A stretch of 64,000 nt of DNA, taken from NCBI RefSeq assembly GCF_963675585.1, contig NZ_OY776414.1, forward strand, positions 351,001 to 415,000, read 5' to 3'. Shown piece by piece: positions 54,522 through 63,949 of the stretch; positions within the stretch are counted from its first letter, which is position 1; every line of letters starts with the position of its first letter. Position numbers and translations under genes: made by a program. This DNA comes from an uncultured Draconibacterium sp. GTDB lineage: Bacteria; Bacteroidota; Bacteroidia; Bacteroidales; Prolixibacteraceae. The notes under the pieces are model-generated. The model searched no databases, was not told the origin of the DNA, and saw only the letters and a list, made by a program, of their open reading frames with translations.

Positions 54522-56294
54522 TTAGTTTTGTTCAACTTCAACAACTGCTTTTTCGTTTATGATTTCCTGTAGTTCTTCCTCAAATTTTTTGAATTGCTCT
54601 GATTGAAATCCGGAATAATTCATTTGTTTAAACACATTTATAATTCGTTTGAAATAAGGATTTACCTCCTCAAAATTCTCAAAGCCGAAGTGTGTGCCGG
54701 CCAGGGTAAGCACTCGCTCCATCATGTATTTCTGTCGTTCGATTGGAGTTGATGCATCAACCTTGTCAAAAGCATCCTGTTGCAGAATTACAAAATCAAT
54801 GATTTCCGATTTCCAGAATATTTCGTGGTAGTTGATTGGGACTCCATCGTCACCCAGAATGTTAATTTGTTCGTAGGCTTCACGCCCGCGGATCAGTATA
54901 TTCTTCGCTTTTAAAATATTTTCCACCCAGTTGGGAGCAACCGTTTTAGAAACGAACTCGATAAATTCCGGATACTCGAGGTATTTTGAATAACTGTCAA
55001 CCGCATCAATGGCCGGATACCGTTTGCTGTCGGCACGGTTTTGCGAGAGAGAATAGAAACAGCGTGCCGCTTTTTTAGTGGCTTCGGTAACCGGTTCCTT
55101 TAAATTCCCTCCGGCCGGCGAAACGGTACCTATGAAAGTTACCGAACCTGTTTTGCCATTGTTTAAATATACATAGCCCGCGCGGGCATAAAAATTCGAT
55201 ATAATAGCCGGCAAATCCATTGGGAAAGCATCCGGTCCCGGAAGTTCTTCCATGCGGTTTGACATTTCGCGTAAGGCTTGTGCCCAACGTGAGGTGGAAT
55301 CGGCAAGCAAGAGTATTTTAAGTCCCATGGAACGATAGTATTCGGCAATGGTCATGGCGGTATAAACCGATGCTTCGCGTGCGGCAACGGGCATATTCGA
55401 CGTGTTGGCAATAATGGTGGTGCGCTCCATTAATTTACGTCCTGTACGCGGATCATCCAACTCGGGAAACTCTGCAAATATTTCCACTACTTCGTTAGCG
55501 CGTTCGCCGCAGGCAGCCACAACAATCATGTCGGCTTCTGCCTGTTTCATTAGTGCGTGTTGCAATACTGTTTTTCCTGTTCCAAACGGGCCGGGAATAA
55601 AACCTGTGCCGCCTTCAACAATTGGATTTAAACTGTCGATCACGCGAATTCCTGTTTCCAGAAAATCAAAAGGACGTGGTTTTTCAGAGTAGGTTCTTAT
55701 TGGAATTTTTACAGGCCATTTCTGAACCATGCTTACTTCCAATTCAGTCCCTTTTTTATTCTCCAATACGGCAATGGTGTCGTAAATTTTATACTCGCCT
55801 TCTGGTTTTAATTCTTTTATTTTATACTCGCCTTTGAATTTAAACGGAACCATTATTTTATGTGGAATCCAGTTTTCGGTAACTTCTCCCAACCACGATC
55901 CGGCTTCAACTTCATCACCAATTTTAGCAAGTGGTTTAAACGGCCAGAGTTTGTCGATTTCAAGCGGGTGCGTGTAGTCGCCTTTTTGTAGAAATATCCC
56001 ACTCATTTTGTCCAGATCGTGTTGCAGCCCATCAAAATTTTTCGAAAGTATTCCAGGCCCAAGTGTGGCTTCCAGCATGTGCCCGGTAAATTCGACCCGG
56101 GTTCCGGTTTTTAGTCCGCGTGTACTTTCAAATACTTGTATGTAAGCATTTTTTGAACCTATGCGGATTACCTCAGCCATTAGTTCCACACCTGCATGAT
56201 TGATGTAGCAGATTTCGTTTTGCGAAACCGGACCATCCACCTCAACTATCACAAGGTTGGCAATAATTCCTGCAACTTTTCCAGTAGTACTCAT
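54522..56294 (-). CDS. atpA: V-type ATP synthase subunit A (catalytic)
   Basis: 590 aa. The P-loop GPFGTGKTVLQHALMKQ is near residue 235. The non-homologous insertion typical of subunit A lies at about 110-190 (KIMVPFKFKGEYKIKELKPEGEY). The catalytic glutamate is in ACGERANEVVEIF, and DSTSRWAQALREMSNRMEELPG follows. It hydrolyses or makes ATP. The DUF2764 gene ends 1 bp upstream of the ATG, so translation is probably coupled. Confidence 0.96.
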   Translation of the reverse strand: MSTTGKVAGIIANLVIVEVDGPVSQNEICYINHAGVELMAEVIRIGSKNAYIQVFESTRGLKTGTRVEFTGHMLEATLGPGILSKNFDGLQHDLDKMSGIFLQKGDYTHPLEIDKLWPFKPLAKIGDEVEAGSWLGEVTENWIPHKIMVPFKFKGEYKIKELKPEGEYKIYDTIAVLENKKGTELEVSMVQKWPVKIPIRTYSEKPRPFDFLETGIRVIDSLNPIVEGGTGFIPGPFGTGKTVLQHALMKQAEADMIVVAACGERANEVVEIFAEFPELDDPRTGRKLMERTTIIANTSNMPVAAREASVYTAMTIAEYYRSMGLKILLLADSTSRWAQALREMSNRMEELPGPDAFPMDLPAIISNFYARAGYVYLNNGKTGSVTFIGTVSPAGGNLKEPVTEATKKAARCFYSLSQNRADSKRYPAIDAVDSYSKYLEYPEFIEFVSKTVAPNWVENILKAKNILIRGREAYEQINILGDDGVPINYHEIFWKSEIIDFVILQQDAFDKVDASTPIERQKYMMERVLTLAGTHFGFENFEEVNPYFKRIINVFKQMNYSGFQSEQFKKFEEELQEIINEKAVVEVEQN

Positions 56295-56295
56295 T

Positions 56296-57159
56296 TTATC
56301 CTGTTTTTTTTATCAAACTAAATTCCGCCGGGAAATCGTAACTTGTTTTTAGATCGTTTATCAGTCGGTCTAATAATTGTTTTCCTGTTTCTGTATCCAG
56401 TTTCATCCATCGTTCCAAAATCAGAAGTTTTAGCACAAAACTTAAAATCTTCTCGATGGTGAAATAGTGGAAAAAAGTGTGTTCATCCAGGTAATTCCAT
56501 CTGATTCCATCCAGTGTTTTTTCCTTTTCAATGGATGTCGCATCCGATTCAGCAATCCTGAAAATTTGATCGTTGTAGGGGAGTTCGTCGTCGAATAACT
56601 CATATTTTAGTTTTCGGTTAAGCAGAAGATGATACACTGAAACATTTTGCTGAACATTTAAAAGTTGTTCTTCCAAATCATACTTGTAACGAATGCAATT
56701 AAAGGCTGTTACTGTGTTTCTGATGTTTAATTCAAACAGAAACCAATTTTTCAGAAAGTGATTTTTAGTAGTTAGAACGTATTCGAAAAAGAGACCGTGA
56801 AGAATGTTCTCAGCTTCGATTGTATATTCTTTTGAACTTCTGTCTTTCATCCATTTTATAAATTCCTGCATGTATTGTGGCAGTGTACTTTCTTCCTCAA
56901 ATGGTTGGAGTTCCTCTTCGAGTGTCATTTTTGAAAGTAAACCGGTTGAATCAAAAGGTTTATTTTGTTTGAAAAGAAGGTTAAGCAGGTTTTTATTGTC
57001 AAAGGGTAAAAAAAGGTATTCCACCAGTTTATAGTCCGAAGGACTCAGCTGGTGTTGAAGCTCTTCCCTGAAGTTCCGGCTATTTACAGCCAATTTGTTT
57101 TCGTTGAATAACAAATCGGGGAGTCCGGCAACCAAACAGTAATACTCTTTTTTTAGCAT
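56296..57159 (-). CDS. DUF2764 protein of the V-ATPase operon
   Basis: 287 aa, predicted almost all helical. It begins KKEYYCLVAGLPDLLFNENKL and contains KNHFLKNWFLFELNIRNTVTAFNCIRYKYD, a pattern typical of DUF2764 proteins encoded between subunits E and A in Bacteroidota and Chlamydiae. Subunit C is absent from this operon. The all-helical make-up and the presence of the Y...GLP.L motif suggest that it takes the place of C as the link between stalk and rotor. That function is inference. Confidence 0.8.
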   Translation of the reverse strand: MLKKEYYCLVAGLPDLLFNENKLAVNSRNFREELQHQLSPSDYKLVEYLFLPFDNKNLLNLLFKQNKPFDSTGLLSKMTLEEELQPFEEESTLPQYMQEFIKWMKDRSSKEYTIEAENILHGLFFEYVLTTKNHFLKNWFLFELNIRNTVTAFNCIRYKYDLEEQLLNVQQNVSVYHLLLNRKLKYELFDDELPYNDQIFRIAESDATSIEKEKTLDGIRWNYLDEHTFFHYFTIEKILSFVLKLLILERWMKLDTETGKQLLDRLINDLKTSYDFPAEFSLIKKTG

Positions 57160-57260
57160 AACCGAATTTTAAACTGGTACTAATTAGTTAAATCCCGGTG
57201 TACTTATTGCATCAGTAAAATGGTCTTATCACAGTACTTGTATTGGTGTAACAAAATATT

Positions 57261-57887
57261 TTATTCTTGTTCAACGGATTCAAAAAGTAATCTTTTTGTT
57301 CTGTCTTTGAAGTAGCTTTTAAAATAGTTTTCAAAATCGTTATCGGTAAAGCTTAAAATGTAGCTTCCGTCCTGCGGGCCGATTTTAAAGCCTCTTTCCA
57401 ATCTTGGATCAAAACTTACATCAACTCCCTTGTTTAGTATTTCATTTATTTTCGAATCGAAAAATGATGAAAACTCTTTTTCCTCTTTCTCCGGCAATAA
57501 CACTTTTAAACTTAAATCAGCTGTGCTTTCGTTGTGCCAGTTATTCAATGTTGTAGCAATAATTTTTTTAACAAAATCTACATCGCTCATTGCGCCTTTT
57601 ACCGGGGTGGCAATTTGAGCTGTTGTAATAATTTCAGTAACTTTTTGTTTTAGCGAACTTATAAATTGCCTGGCCGCTATTTGTATTTCAGTCTCCGTTT
57701 TTCGTGCAAGCTCGTCGGCTTGTTTTTGAGCTTCGGCAATAATATCGTCGTGTGTTTTTTGTGCCAAATGAATTATCTCGTCAGCTTTTGCCCGGGCATC
57801 GGAAATAATCCGATCGGCGTCGGCTTGTGCTTTTATAACTCCTTCGTTATAAATTTTTTCTGTTATTTCCTGAATTTTATCGGTCAT
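57261..57887 (-). CDS. atpE: V-type ATP synthase subunit E (peripheral stalk)
   Basis: 208 aa from the ATG at 57887 (MTDKIQEITEKIYNEGVIKA). An upstream in-frame ATG at 57968 would run into the previous gene and is rejected. The N-terminal half is a long Ala/Lys/Glu-rich helix (residues 10-90: ADADRIISDARAKADEII), the C-terminal half a small globular cap. It opens the ATPase genes. The 101-bp gap to DUF2764 holds nothing recognised. Subunits F, G/H and C are not seen nearby. Confidence 0.9.
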   Translation of the reverse strand: MTDKIQEITEKIYNEGVIKAQADADRIISDARAKADEIIHLAQKTHDDIIAEAQKQADELARKTETEIQIAARQFISSLKQKVTEIITTAQIATPVKGAMSDVDFVKKIIATTLNNWHNESTADLSLKVLLPEKEEKEFSSFFDSKINEILNKGVDVSFDPRLERGFKIGPQDGSYILSFTDNDFENYFKSYFKDRTKRLLFESVEQE

Positions 57888-57904
57888 TTTTTTTTGTTTT
57901 CTTG

Positions 57905-58774
57905 TTATATCGAAATCGGATCGTAATCCTGGCTCACGCCTCCAACAGTAAACACGGGCATTTGGCATCCATGAATAATTTTTGAGACAAACGTTCCAAT
58001 TTTTTTACCTGTAAATTTCGATTCGTGATGGGTTCTGATAATTACCAGGTCAGGCTTTTCTTTGTCAATGTATTCCAGAATTGCAGCATGACTTTCCTTC
58101 CCATGAATTTTAAGAATTTTAATGTCGCATTTAACTCCTCTCTCTTCCAGCATTTGTCTTAAACTTTCGGCTTTTTTAAAGGCCAGACTTTTGGTTTCAT
58201 TAATATCGGCATTGAGTGCAGAAACAATTTGAATTTGTGCATCCAGTTTTTTTGCAAAAAACGTAGCCCAGTACAAACGTTTTTTTGTTTGTTGCGAAAT
58301 ATCTATCGGGATAATGATTTTTTTAACTTCCTGCGCCGGAAAATCTTTGTTAATGGTTAGAACCGGACAATACGATTTACTTATGTATCTGTCGATATCC
58401 GATCTGGAAAGATCTTCAGCATTTTGTTTTTCACTTTTATCTATCAATACAAACTCGTGGCCACCGTGTTCCGATTCAGTAATAAGTCTGTCAACAACTT
58501 TCCTCTGGTTTATTCGCAAAATTATGTTATTCGGAATTTCCGATTGCAGGTGGTTTTTAATAAATTCAGTAAACCCGGTTAAGGCTTCCTGATGGCGGAT
58601 TTTATTCTTTTTTGAGTTGGGATTAAGTGAGAATAGAGCAGATGATTTAAAGATTCCCATCAAAAAAATTCGCATACCGAGTTTTTTCTGGAAGAACAAA
58701 GCTTGTTTCAGAATCAGTTCTCCATTGCGATTTTGAGGGATGTGTGCCAGAATACTATTCGACCTGTACTTCAT
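57905..58774 (-). CDS. Tandem universal stress protein upstream of the V-ATPase
   Basis: 289 aa with two USP domains. The first is at 1-150 (opening SNSILAHIPQNRNGELILKQALF, closing SYCPVLTINKD). The second is at 155-280 (KKIIIPIDISQQTKKRLYWATFFAKKLDAQIQIVSALNAD, then DLVIIRTHHESKFTGKKIGTFVSKII). It is the first gene of the minus-strand group and ends 17 bp before the subunit E start, so it probably shares the message. A second USP gene lies within the operon at 52046. Confidence 0.85.
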   Translation of the reverse strand: MKYRSNSILAHIPQNRNGELILKQALFFQKKLGMRIFLMGIFKSSALFSLNPNSKKNKIRHQEALTGFTEFIKNHLQSEIPNNIILRINQRKVVDRLITESEHGGHEFVLIDKSEKQNAEDLSRSDIDRYISKSYCPVLTINKDFPAQEVKKIIIPIDISQQTKKRLYWATFFAKKLDAQIQIVSALNADINETKSLAFKKAESLRQMLEERGVKCDIKILKIHGKESHAAILEYIDKEKPDLVIIRTHHESKFTGKKIGTFVSKIIHGCQMPVFTVGGVSQDYDPISI

Positions 58775-58958
58775 AGCTATTAAATTCTAATTCGTTTAAC
58801 TACTTACGAAATTTCAGCACAGGCATTAGTTGCTTTTGTCTTTATACAATATACGAAAAATTGTGATTTTGTTTCACGATATATGTATAAAACATTTTAA
58901 ATAAAGATGTTAAGTAAGATGTGAAATTATTCTTTTGGAGAAGATTTCTATTCTGGTT

Positions 58959-59969
58959 TTACTCTTTTAGGAGTCTTTTACCGACTTTAAAAGCTTCAGA
59001 TGGATTTTGAACAAATAACTGATGAATATCGGGTTGGGTTAATCCCTTTTCGAGCAAAGCCGGAATAAGCAATTCCTCAATTCCGGTAAAACCATAAAAA
59101 TCTCCTCCATTTGGTTCGCCGGGTTTGTACCAGCCCCCGTCATGAGAGAAGAGTAGCTTGCCGAGCAAACCGTGTTTTTTCATAAACAAAGCGAAGTCAA
59201 CAAATTCATCCTGATTATCGGGTGTAAATTTGTCGAATGCAATCCACGCACCCAGTTTAGCTGCTTCCAGGTGTTTGTTGTTGTCTTTTTCGTTGTTGGA
59301 ATGTGTCCAGATAAAAGCAGATGGGTGAACGCCATATTCTTTTAAAATTTCGAACTGCTGAAAGGCCGGAACTGCAGGCCCTGTATGCGACATAATAGTT
59401 AAACCTGTTGCTTTGTGCGTTATACATGCAGCTTCAACCACTTTTTTATTGATTTCTTTTAACGGGGCACGTTCAACGGCAATTTTTATAAATCCCGGGT
59501 AAATTCCGGTTCCTTCAATTCCATTCTGAGCTTGTTCAATCCAAAGATCGGCCATTTGCCGGGCCGTTTGAGTAAACGCATGTTGTGGCAGAAATTTGGC
59601 ATTTACGGCACTGTAGTAGCCCACATTTGTAATAATCTGTATGCCTGATTTATCGGAAAGTAGTTTTAACAATTCCGGATCGCGGCCCAAATATTCCGGT
59701 GTACATTCCACCAGAGTTTTGTAGCCTAGTTTTTTTATTTCCAGAAGATAGGGCAACACTTTTTCAACCACCTCATTTTTATTCCAGCGATGATATCCGG
59801 TACTGTCGGCACCTATAAAATCAACCAGTAAATGTTCGTGATGCAGGGTTTTCCCGATTTCACTTGCCGGTATCGCGCCGTTAACTGTAATTACTTTTGA
59901 TTCCTGCTGACCGCATGAAAAAAGAATCAGGATTGAAAGGAGTAGAAAAGGAATGGTTTTGAATGACAT
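58959..59969 (-). CDS. Phosphotriesterase-family lipoprotein
   Basis: 336 aa. A lipoprotein signal (Cys19 in ILILFSCGQQES) is followed by a TIM barrel of the PTE/PHP metal-hydrolase type. Metal ligands are in LHHEHLLVD (HxH), the carbamylated-Lys candidate is in GFIKIAVE, histidines are in MSHTGPA and WTHSN, and the last Asp is in FSHDGGWY. Relatives are lactonases or esterases; the substrate is unknown. It stands alone between an EamA transporter and a 184-bp gap. It is probably periplasmic or outer-membrane anchored. Confidence 0.85.
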   Translation of the reverse strand: MSFKTIPFLLLSILILFSCGQQESKVITVNGAIPASEIGKTLHHEHLLVDFIGADSTGYHRWNKNEVVEKVLPYLLEIKKLGYKTLVECTPEYLGRDPELLKLLSDKSGIQIITNVGYYSAVNAKFLPQHAFTQTARQMADLWIEQAQNGIEGTGIYPGFIKIAVERAPLKEINKKVVEAACITHKATGLTIMSHTGPAVPAFQQFEILKEYGVHPSAFIWTHSNNEKDNNKHLEAAKLGAWIAFDKFTPDNQDEFVDFALFMKKHGLLGKLLFSHDGGWYKPGEPNGGDFYGFTGIEELLIPALLEKGLTQPDIHQLFVQNPSEAFKVGKRLLKE

Positions 59970-59999
59970 TTTGATGAATTTCTTCCGAAATTACAAAAT

Positions 60000-60902
60000 C
60001 TATTTCTGTTTTGTTTTTTTTGCCACCAAAATTGCTCCTAAAAAAACAAGAAGTGCTCCAAATACTGTAATCAAAGAGAAACGTTCGTGCGCTACCCAGT
60101 CAACATTTAGCCAGGTAAGAATTCCCATGGTAATAAAGGTAATCATCGGGTTTAAGATGATTATAATACTTACCTTGTTTGCTTCGGTGTATTTCAAGGC
60201 TTTGGCCAGACAGGTGTAGGCAATTACAGTATTGGCACCTAAAAATGCAAGCAGCAACCACCAGTTAAAATTTAACTGCAAAAGAGGTTTTAACTGAATA
60301 GAAGGAGACAAGAGAATTACCGGAAGGCCAAACAAAAACAAATTCAGGCTGTTTGCCGAGTGATTTACAACCAGTTTTTTTTGTAATACTGCATACACCG
60401 ACCAGGCAAGTGCTCCGGATATGGTTAGCAGAATTCCGGTTTGATAATTACCTTTTGTTTCGAAAAAGGCTCCAAGCTGATCGCTGTAAAAAAATGAAAA
60501 TCCAATAATTGCAACAGCAAATCCAATAATTTGCCTGCTTTTTACTTTTTCCTTAAAAAGAACAAAACCGGCAGTGGCCAATAAAAGCGGCCCGGTTTGA
60601 ATAAAAAGCTGTGCGTTACTTGGTGTTGTGTGATGAATACCCAGCATATAACCGGTATAATTCCACGTTAGAGCTATTGCCGCAAAAACGAGTAAAAGCG
60701 GTGGTTTAATAAGTATTCTAAATGTAGCCGGATGATTAAACGATTCCCAAATTGCCAGCAGCACAAAAGCAAATAAAAAGCGAAACCAAACCACTGTAAA
60801 CGGATCGATCTCGCGAACGGCAACTTTTAAGGCAATGGCAAGAAATCCCCAAAAGAAAGCAGTAACTGAAGCGTAGATTATTCCTTTTGTGTGATTTTGC
60901 AT
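60000..60902 (-). CDS. EamA-family transporter (DMT superfamily)
   Basis: 300 aa with ten membrane segments in two EamA repeats (GIIYASVTAFFWGFLAIALKVA and TGILLTISGALAWSVYAVLQKK). A conserved Pro lies in TPSNAQLFIQTGPLLLA. Such proteins export metabolites or amino acids; no substrate can be read here. A MazF-type toxin gene lies 5 bp upstream and reads in the same direction, so readthrough is likely. Confidence 0.9.
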   Translation of the reverse strand: MQNHTKGIIYASVTAFFWGFLAIALKVAVREIDPFTVVWFRFLFAFVLLAIWESFNHPATFRILIKPPLLLVFAAIALTWNYTGYMLGIHHTTPSNAQLFIQTGPLLLATAGFVLFKEKVKSRQIIGFAVAIIGFSFFYSDQLGAFFETKGNYQTGILLTISGALAWSVYAVLQKKLVVNHSANSLNLFLFGLPVILLSPSIQLKPLLQLNFNWWLLLAFLGANTVIAYTCLAKALKYTEANKVSIIIILNPMITFITMGILTWLNVDWVAHERFSLITVFGALLVFLGAILVAKKTKQK

Positions 60903-60907
60903 GTATT

Positions 60908-61228
60908 TTACGAAAGTTGAAGAACGGACATAAGCCCTTGGTTAAGAAGCTGAATATATGCTGGTTCTATTGTTCCTAATTTGCCAATTACCAACTCTTT
61001 ATCAATTGTTGCAAATTTGCCAATACGAACAATAGATGACTTTTTTAATCCATTTTCTTTAGAAGGAAGAACTTCGAAATCATTTTTCTCTTTCCAATGA
61101 AACTGGGTTGTGATAAAACAAACCGAGATGTCAACAGAAGAAGTACTGATAATCAGTGCCGGGCGTAATTTTTTTCCTGTTAAATCAGAAAATGGAAATG
61201 GGATAAGAACAATATCGCCTTTTTTCAT
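60908..61228 (-). CDS. MazF/PemK-type endoribonuclease toxin
   Basis: 106 aa. The opening KKGDIVLIPFPFSDLTGKKLRPALIIS is the family's signature (GD.v...fPFtd.sg.K.RPalv). SSIVRIGKFATIDKELVIGKLG is the later conserved strand. It would cleave mRNA in the cytoplasm. The gene lies 3 bp after an antitoxin gene in the same direction. Substrate bases are unknown. Confidence 0.9.
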   Translation of the reverse strand: MKKGDIVLIPFPFSDLTGKKLRPALIISTSSVDISVCFITTQFHWKEKNDFEVLPSKENGLKKSSIVRIGKFATIDKELVIGKLGTIEPAYIQLLNQGLMSVLQLS

Positions 61229-61231
61229 TTT

Positions 61232-61459
61232 TTACTTGTATTTTTCTTTCAGGTCGTTGACAGAATACAAGTCTTCTTCATCTTTCAAATACTCAAATGT
61301 CTTTGAATCGGATGTAAGTTTTTGAATACCTTCCGTTAGAATTGAATCATCGATTTTGCTTAATAGAAAATCAACAAAATCTTCGACTTCCGAAAGCTTT
61401 GCATCCGGAAGTCGATTAATTTTATCAACCGTATTTTTTATTTTTATCTGACGATTCAT
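61232..61459 (-). CDS. Antitoxin of the MazF/PemK pair
   Basis: 75 aa. The N-terminal half is DKINRLPDAKLSEVEDFVDFLLSKID, the usual helix of short antitoxins of this group. The C-terminal tail is acidic (TFEYLKDEEDLYSVNDLKEKYK) and would wrap the toxin. It precedes the toxin, as in most type II systems, so it probably autoregulates from the promoter box at 61477-61484. Confidence 0.75.
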   Translation of the reverse strand: MNRQIKIKNTVDKINRLPDAKLSEVEDFVDFLLSKIDDSILTEGIQKLTSDSKTFEYLKDEEDLYSVNDLKEKYK

Positions 61460-61476
61460 GTTTGAAAAATTTAGAA

Positions 61477-61484
61477 CAAAGATA
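61477..61484 (-). promoter_or_regulatory. Promoter of the toxin-antitoxin pair
   Basis: The minus strand reads TATCTTTG, matching TAnnTTTG. TTG at 61505-61507 is 20 nt upstream, a good -33 spacing. The box lies in the 39-bp gap behind pheT. Confidence 0.6.
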
Positions 61485-61498
61485 GTTGCTAATAGTGA

Positions 61499-63949
61499 CT
61501 ATCGCAACTCAGCATCAAACTCGCGTGCAAAGGCAGCTATAAACCGTTGCATGGTTTTGTCGATTTGTTTGTCGTTTAACGTTTTATTGTCGTCGCGAAG
61601 AATAAAGCTTACGGCATACGATTTTTTGCCTGCCGGAACTCCTTTGCCTTCGTAAACGTCAAATAAATCCACATCGCGTAATAATTTGCGCTCCATTTTA
61701 AAAGCTGATTCTTTGATCTGGCTGAACTTAACCGACTTGTCGATCAACAATGCCAAATCACGACGAACGGCCTGGAATTTAGGAAGTTCCTCGAATGTTA
61801 CTTTGTGCTTTTTCAATTCAACAAGCATTCTTCCCCAGTCAAAATCGGCATAGTAAACCGGATTTTCAATGCCAAACTTTTTTAGCCATTTGCCGGCAAC
61901 GATTCCCAGTTCAAGAATTACTTTATTGTTTAACGAGTAGGCTAAACCTTCAGAATACAATTCGTTTTCAGTTTCCGAAATTTGCATCACATCCGATTTG
62001 AAACCCAGACGTTTCATAATATTTTCGGCATAAGATTTTAACACGTAAAACGAGGTGCCCTGCTCTTGTACAGCCCAGCTTTCAGCCTCTTTGTTACCGG
62101 TTATAAATAAGGCAAGATGTTCTTCTTCCCAGTAATTATTCGCCGGTTTATCTTTTAACTCGGTACCTTTGTAAAAATAGGTATTTCCGAACTCGTAAAA
62201 CTTCAGGTTTTTATTCTGACGATTGGCATTGTAAGCAATACTTTCCAACCCTCCAAAAAGTAAAGTCTGGCGCATTCCGTTTAAATCGGCACTCAGCGGA
62301 TTGAGCATTTTAACGGTTTGTTCCTCTTTGTAATCCTTTAAACCTTCGTAATAACTAGCTTTAGTTAGCGAGTTCGACCAGATTTCATTAAATCCCTGTG
62401 CTGTCAACATTTCTGCAGCCAGGTTTCGAACTTTATCCTTGTTTGGTTTTTCGGCAGTTTGCAACGAAGAGTTTACCAGGGTAGGAATTTCAATGTTGTT
62501 GTATCCGTAAATCCGAAGAATTTCTTCAATTACATCAGCCTCGCGTTTTACGTCAACGCGGTAAGGTGGAACCAGCAGCGAAAGGCCTGTTTCTGTTTCG
62601 TTTTCAATTTTTATTTCAAGCGAAGTGAGAATGTTTTTGATCATTTCCACACCCAAATCCTTACCAATTAAACGAGTAACGTTTGCATAGGTAATTTCAA
62701 CTTTAAAATCTTCAATTGGTTCCGGATAAATATCCACAATTTCAGAAGAAATGGTTCCGCCGGCGATTTCTTTTATCAAAAGAGCAGCGCGCTTTAAGGC
62801 ATAAATTACACCATTCGGATCAACTCCACGTTCGAAACGGAACGATGCATCGGTATTTAAACCATGGCGACGAGCAGTTTTGCGAATAAAAACCGGATCG
62901 AAACAGGCACTTTCAAGGAAAATACTTTTAGTAGAATTTTTAACTCCCGATTTAATTCCTCCAAAAACACCACCAATACACATGGCTTCTTCGGTATTGC
63001 AAATCATTAAGTCGGCAGCATCCAATTCACGTTCAACTTCGTCTAAAGTTGTAAATTTAGTTTGTGCAGGCATGGTTTTTACTACCACTTTGTTGCCGGT
63101 AATCTCAGCAGCATCAAATGCATGCAAAGGCTGTGCTGTTTCAAAAAGTACGTAGTTGGTAATGTCTACCACATTATTAATTGGCGATAAACCAATCATT
63201 TTTAAACGGTTCTGCAACCATTCGGGCGATTCTTTAATTTCAACATTCGATATGGTGACTCCTGCGTATCGCGGACACGCTTCCGGATTTGCTACTTCAA
63301 CAGGAATTTCCAAATCATGATTGTCAACTTTAAAATCAGCAACCGAAGGTTTGGTGTATTCAATGTCCTGTGTTTTTTTCAAGAAAGCTGCCAAATCGCG
63401 GGCAACACCAATGTGCGAAGCTCCGTCGATGCGGTTGGGAGTAAGATCAATTTCAATCACCCAATCCGATTTAACATTGAAAAAATCTTTGGCCGGAGTA
63501 CCTACTTTTGCATGTTCATCCAACACCATAATGCCGTCGTGGTTGGTTCCCAAACCAATTTCATCTTCGGCACAAATCATTCCCATCGATACTTCGCCTC
63601 TGATTTTCGATTTTTTAATCTGAAACTCATTGTCGCCATCGTATAAAGTAGTTCCAACTGTTGCAACAACAACTTTTTGCCCGGCAGCCACATTGGGCGC
63701 ACCACAAACAATGGGCAACAATTCGTTGCCACCAACATTTACGGTGGTTTTACTTAAATGATCAGAATTTGGATGTGCTTCGCAGCTTACCACCTCGCCA
63801 ATCACCAGGCCTTGTAATCCGCCTTTTATGGTTTCAACCTCTTCCAAACCGCCAACTTCCAAACCGGTTTGTGTTAGTATGTCGCAAATCTCTTCGGGCG
63901 ACTGTTCCAGTTTAATGTAATCTTTTAACCAGGAATATGATATCTTCAT
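61499..63949 (-). CDS. pheT: Phenylalanine-tRNA ligase beta subunit
   Basis: 816 aa, full length. Domains visible are the N-terminal EMAP/tRNA-binding OB fold (VIGEVVSCEAHPNSDHLSKTTVNVG), B3/B4 editing (ETAQPLHAFDA), B5 (ERGVDPNGVIYALKRAALL) and the C-terminal ferredoxin-like anticodon-binding domain (KFQAVRRDLALLIDKSVKFSQI). It pairs with PheS, whose gene is outside the window, to charge tRNA-Phe. The first ATG (MKISYSWLKDYIK) is standard. A TA pair lies directly downstream. Bases 63950-64000 hold no gene. Confidence 0.97.
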   Translation of the reverse strand: MKISYSWLKDYIKLEQSPEEICDILTQTGLEVGGLEEVETIKGGLQGLVIGEVVSCEAHPNSDHLSKTTVNVGGNELLPIVCGAPNVAAGQKVVVATVGTTLYDGDNEFQIKKSKIRGEVSMGMICAEDEIGLGTNHDGIMVLDEHAKVGTPAKDFFNVKSDWVIEIDLTPNRIDGASHIGVARDLAAFLKKTQDIEYTKPSVADFKVDNHDLEIPVEVANPEACPRYAGVTISNVEIKESPEWLQNRLKMIGLSPINNVVDITNYVLFETAQPLHAFDAAEITGNKVVVKTMPAQTKFTTLDEVERELDAADLMICNTEEAMCIGGVFGGIKSGVKNSTKSIFLESACFDPVFIRKTARRHGLNTDASFRFERGVDPNGVIYALKRAALLIKEIAGGTISSEIVDIYPEPIEDFKVEITYANVTRLIGKDLGVEMIKNILTSLEIKIENETETGLSLLVPPYRVDVKREADVIEEILRIYGYNNIEIPTLVNSSLQTAEKPNKDKVRNLAAEMLTAQGFNEIWSNSLTKASYYEGLKDYKEEQTVKMLNPLSADLNGMRQTLLFGGLESIAYNANRQNKNLKFYEFGNTYFYKGTELKDKPANNYWEEEHLALFITGNKEAESWAVQEQGTSFYVLKSYAENIMKRLGFKSDVMQISETENELYSEGLAYSLNNKVILELGIVAGKWLKKFGIENPVYYADFDWGRMLVELKKHKVTFEELPKFQAVRRDLALLIDKSVKFSQIKESAFKMERKLLRDVDLFDVYEGKGVPAGKKSYAVSFILRDDNKTLNDKQIDKTMQRFIAAFAREFDAELR

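Noticed and set aside
57888-57968. Longer start for V-ATPase subunit E
   Set aside because: The added residues run into the USP gene and do not look like subunit E; the ATG at 57887 gives the normal N-terminus.
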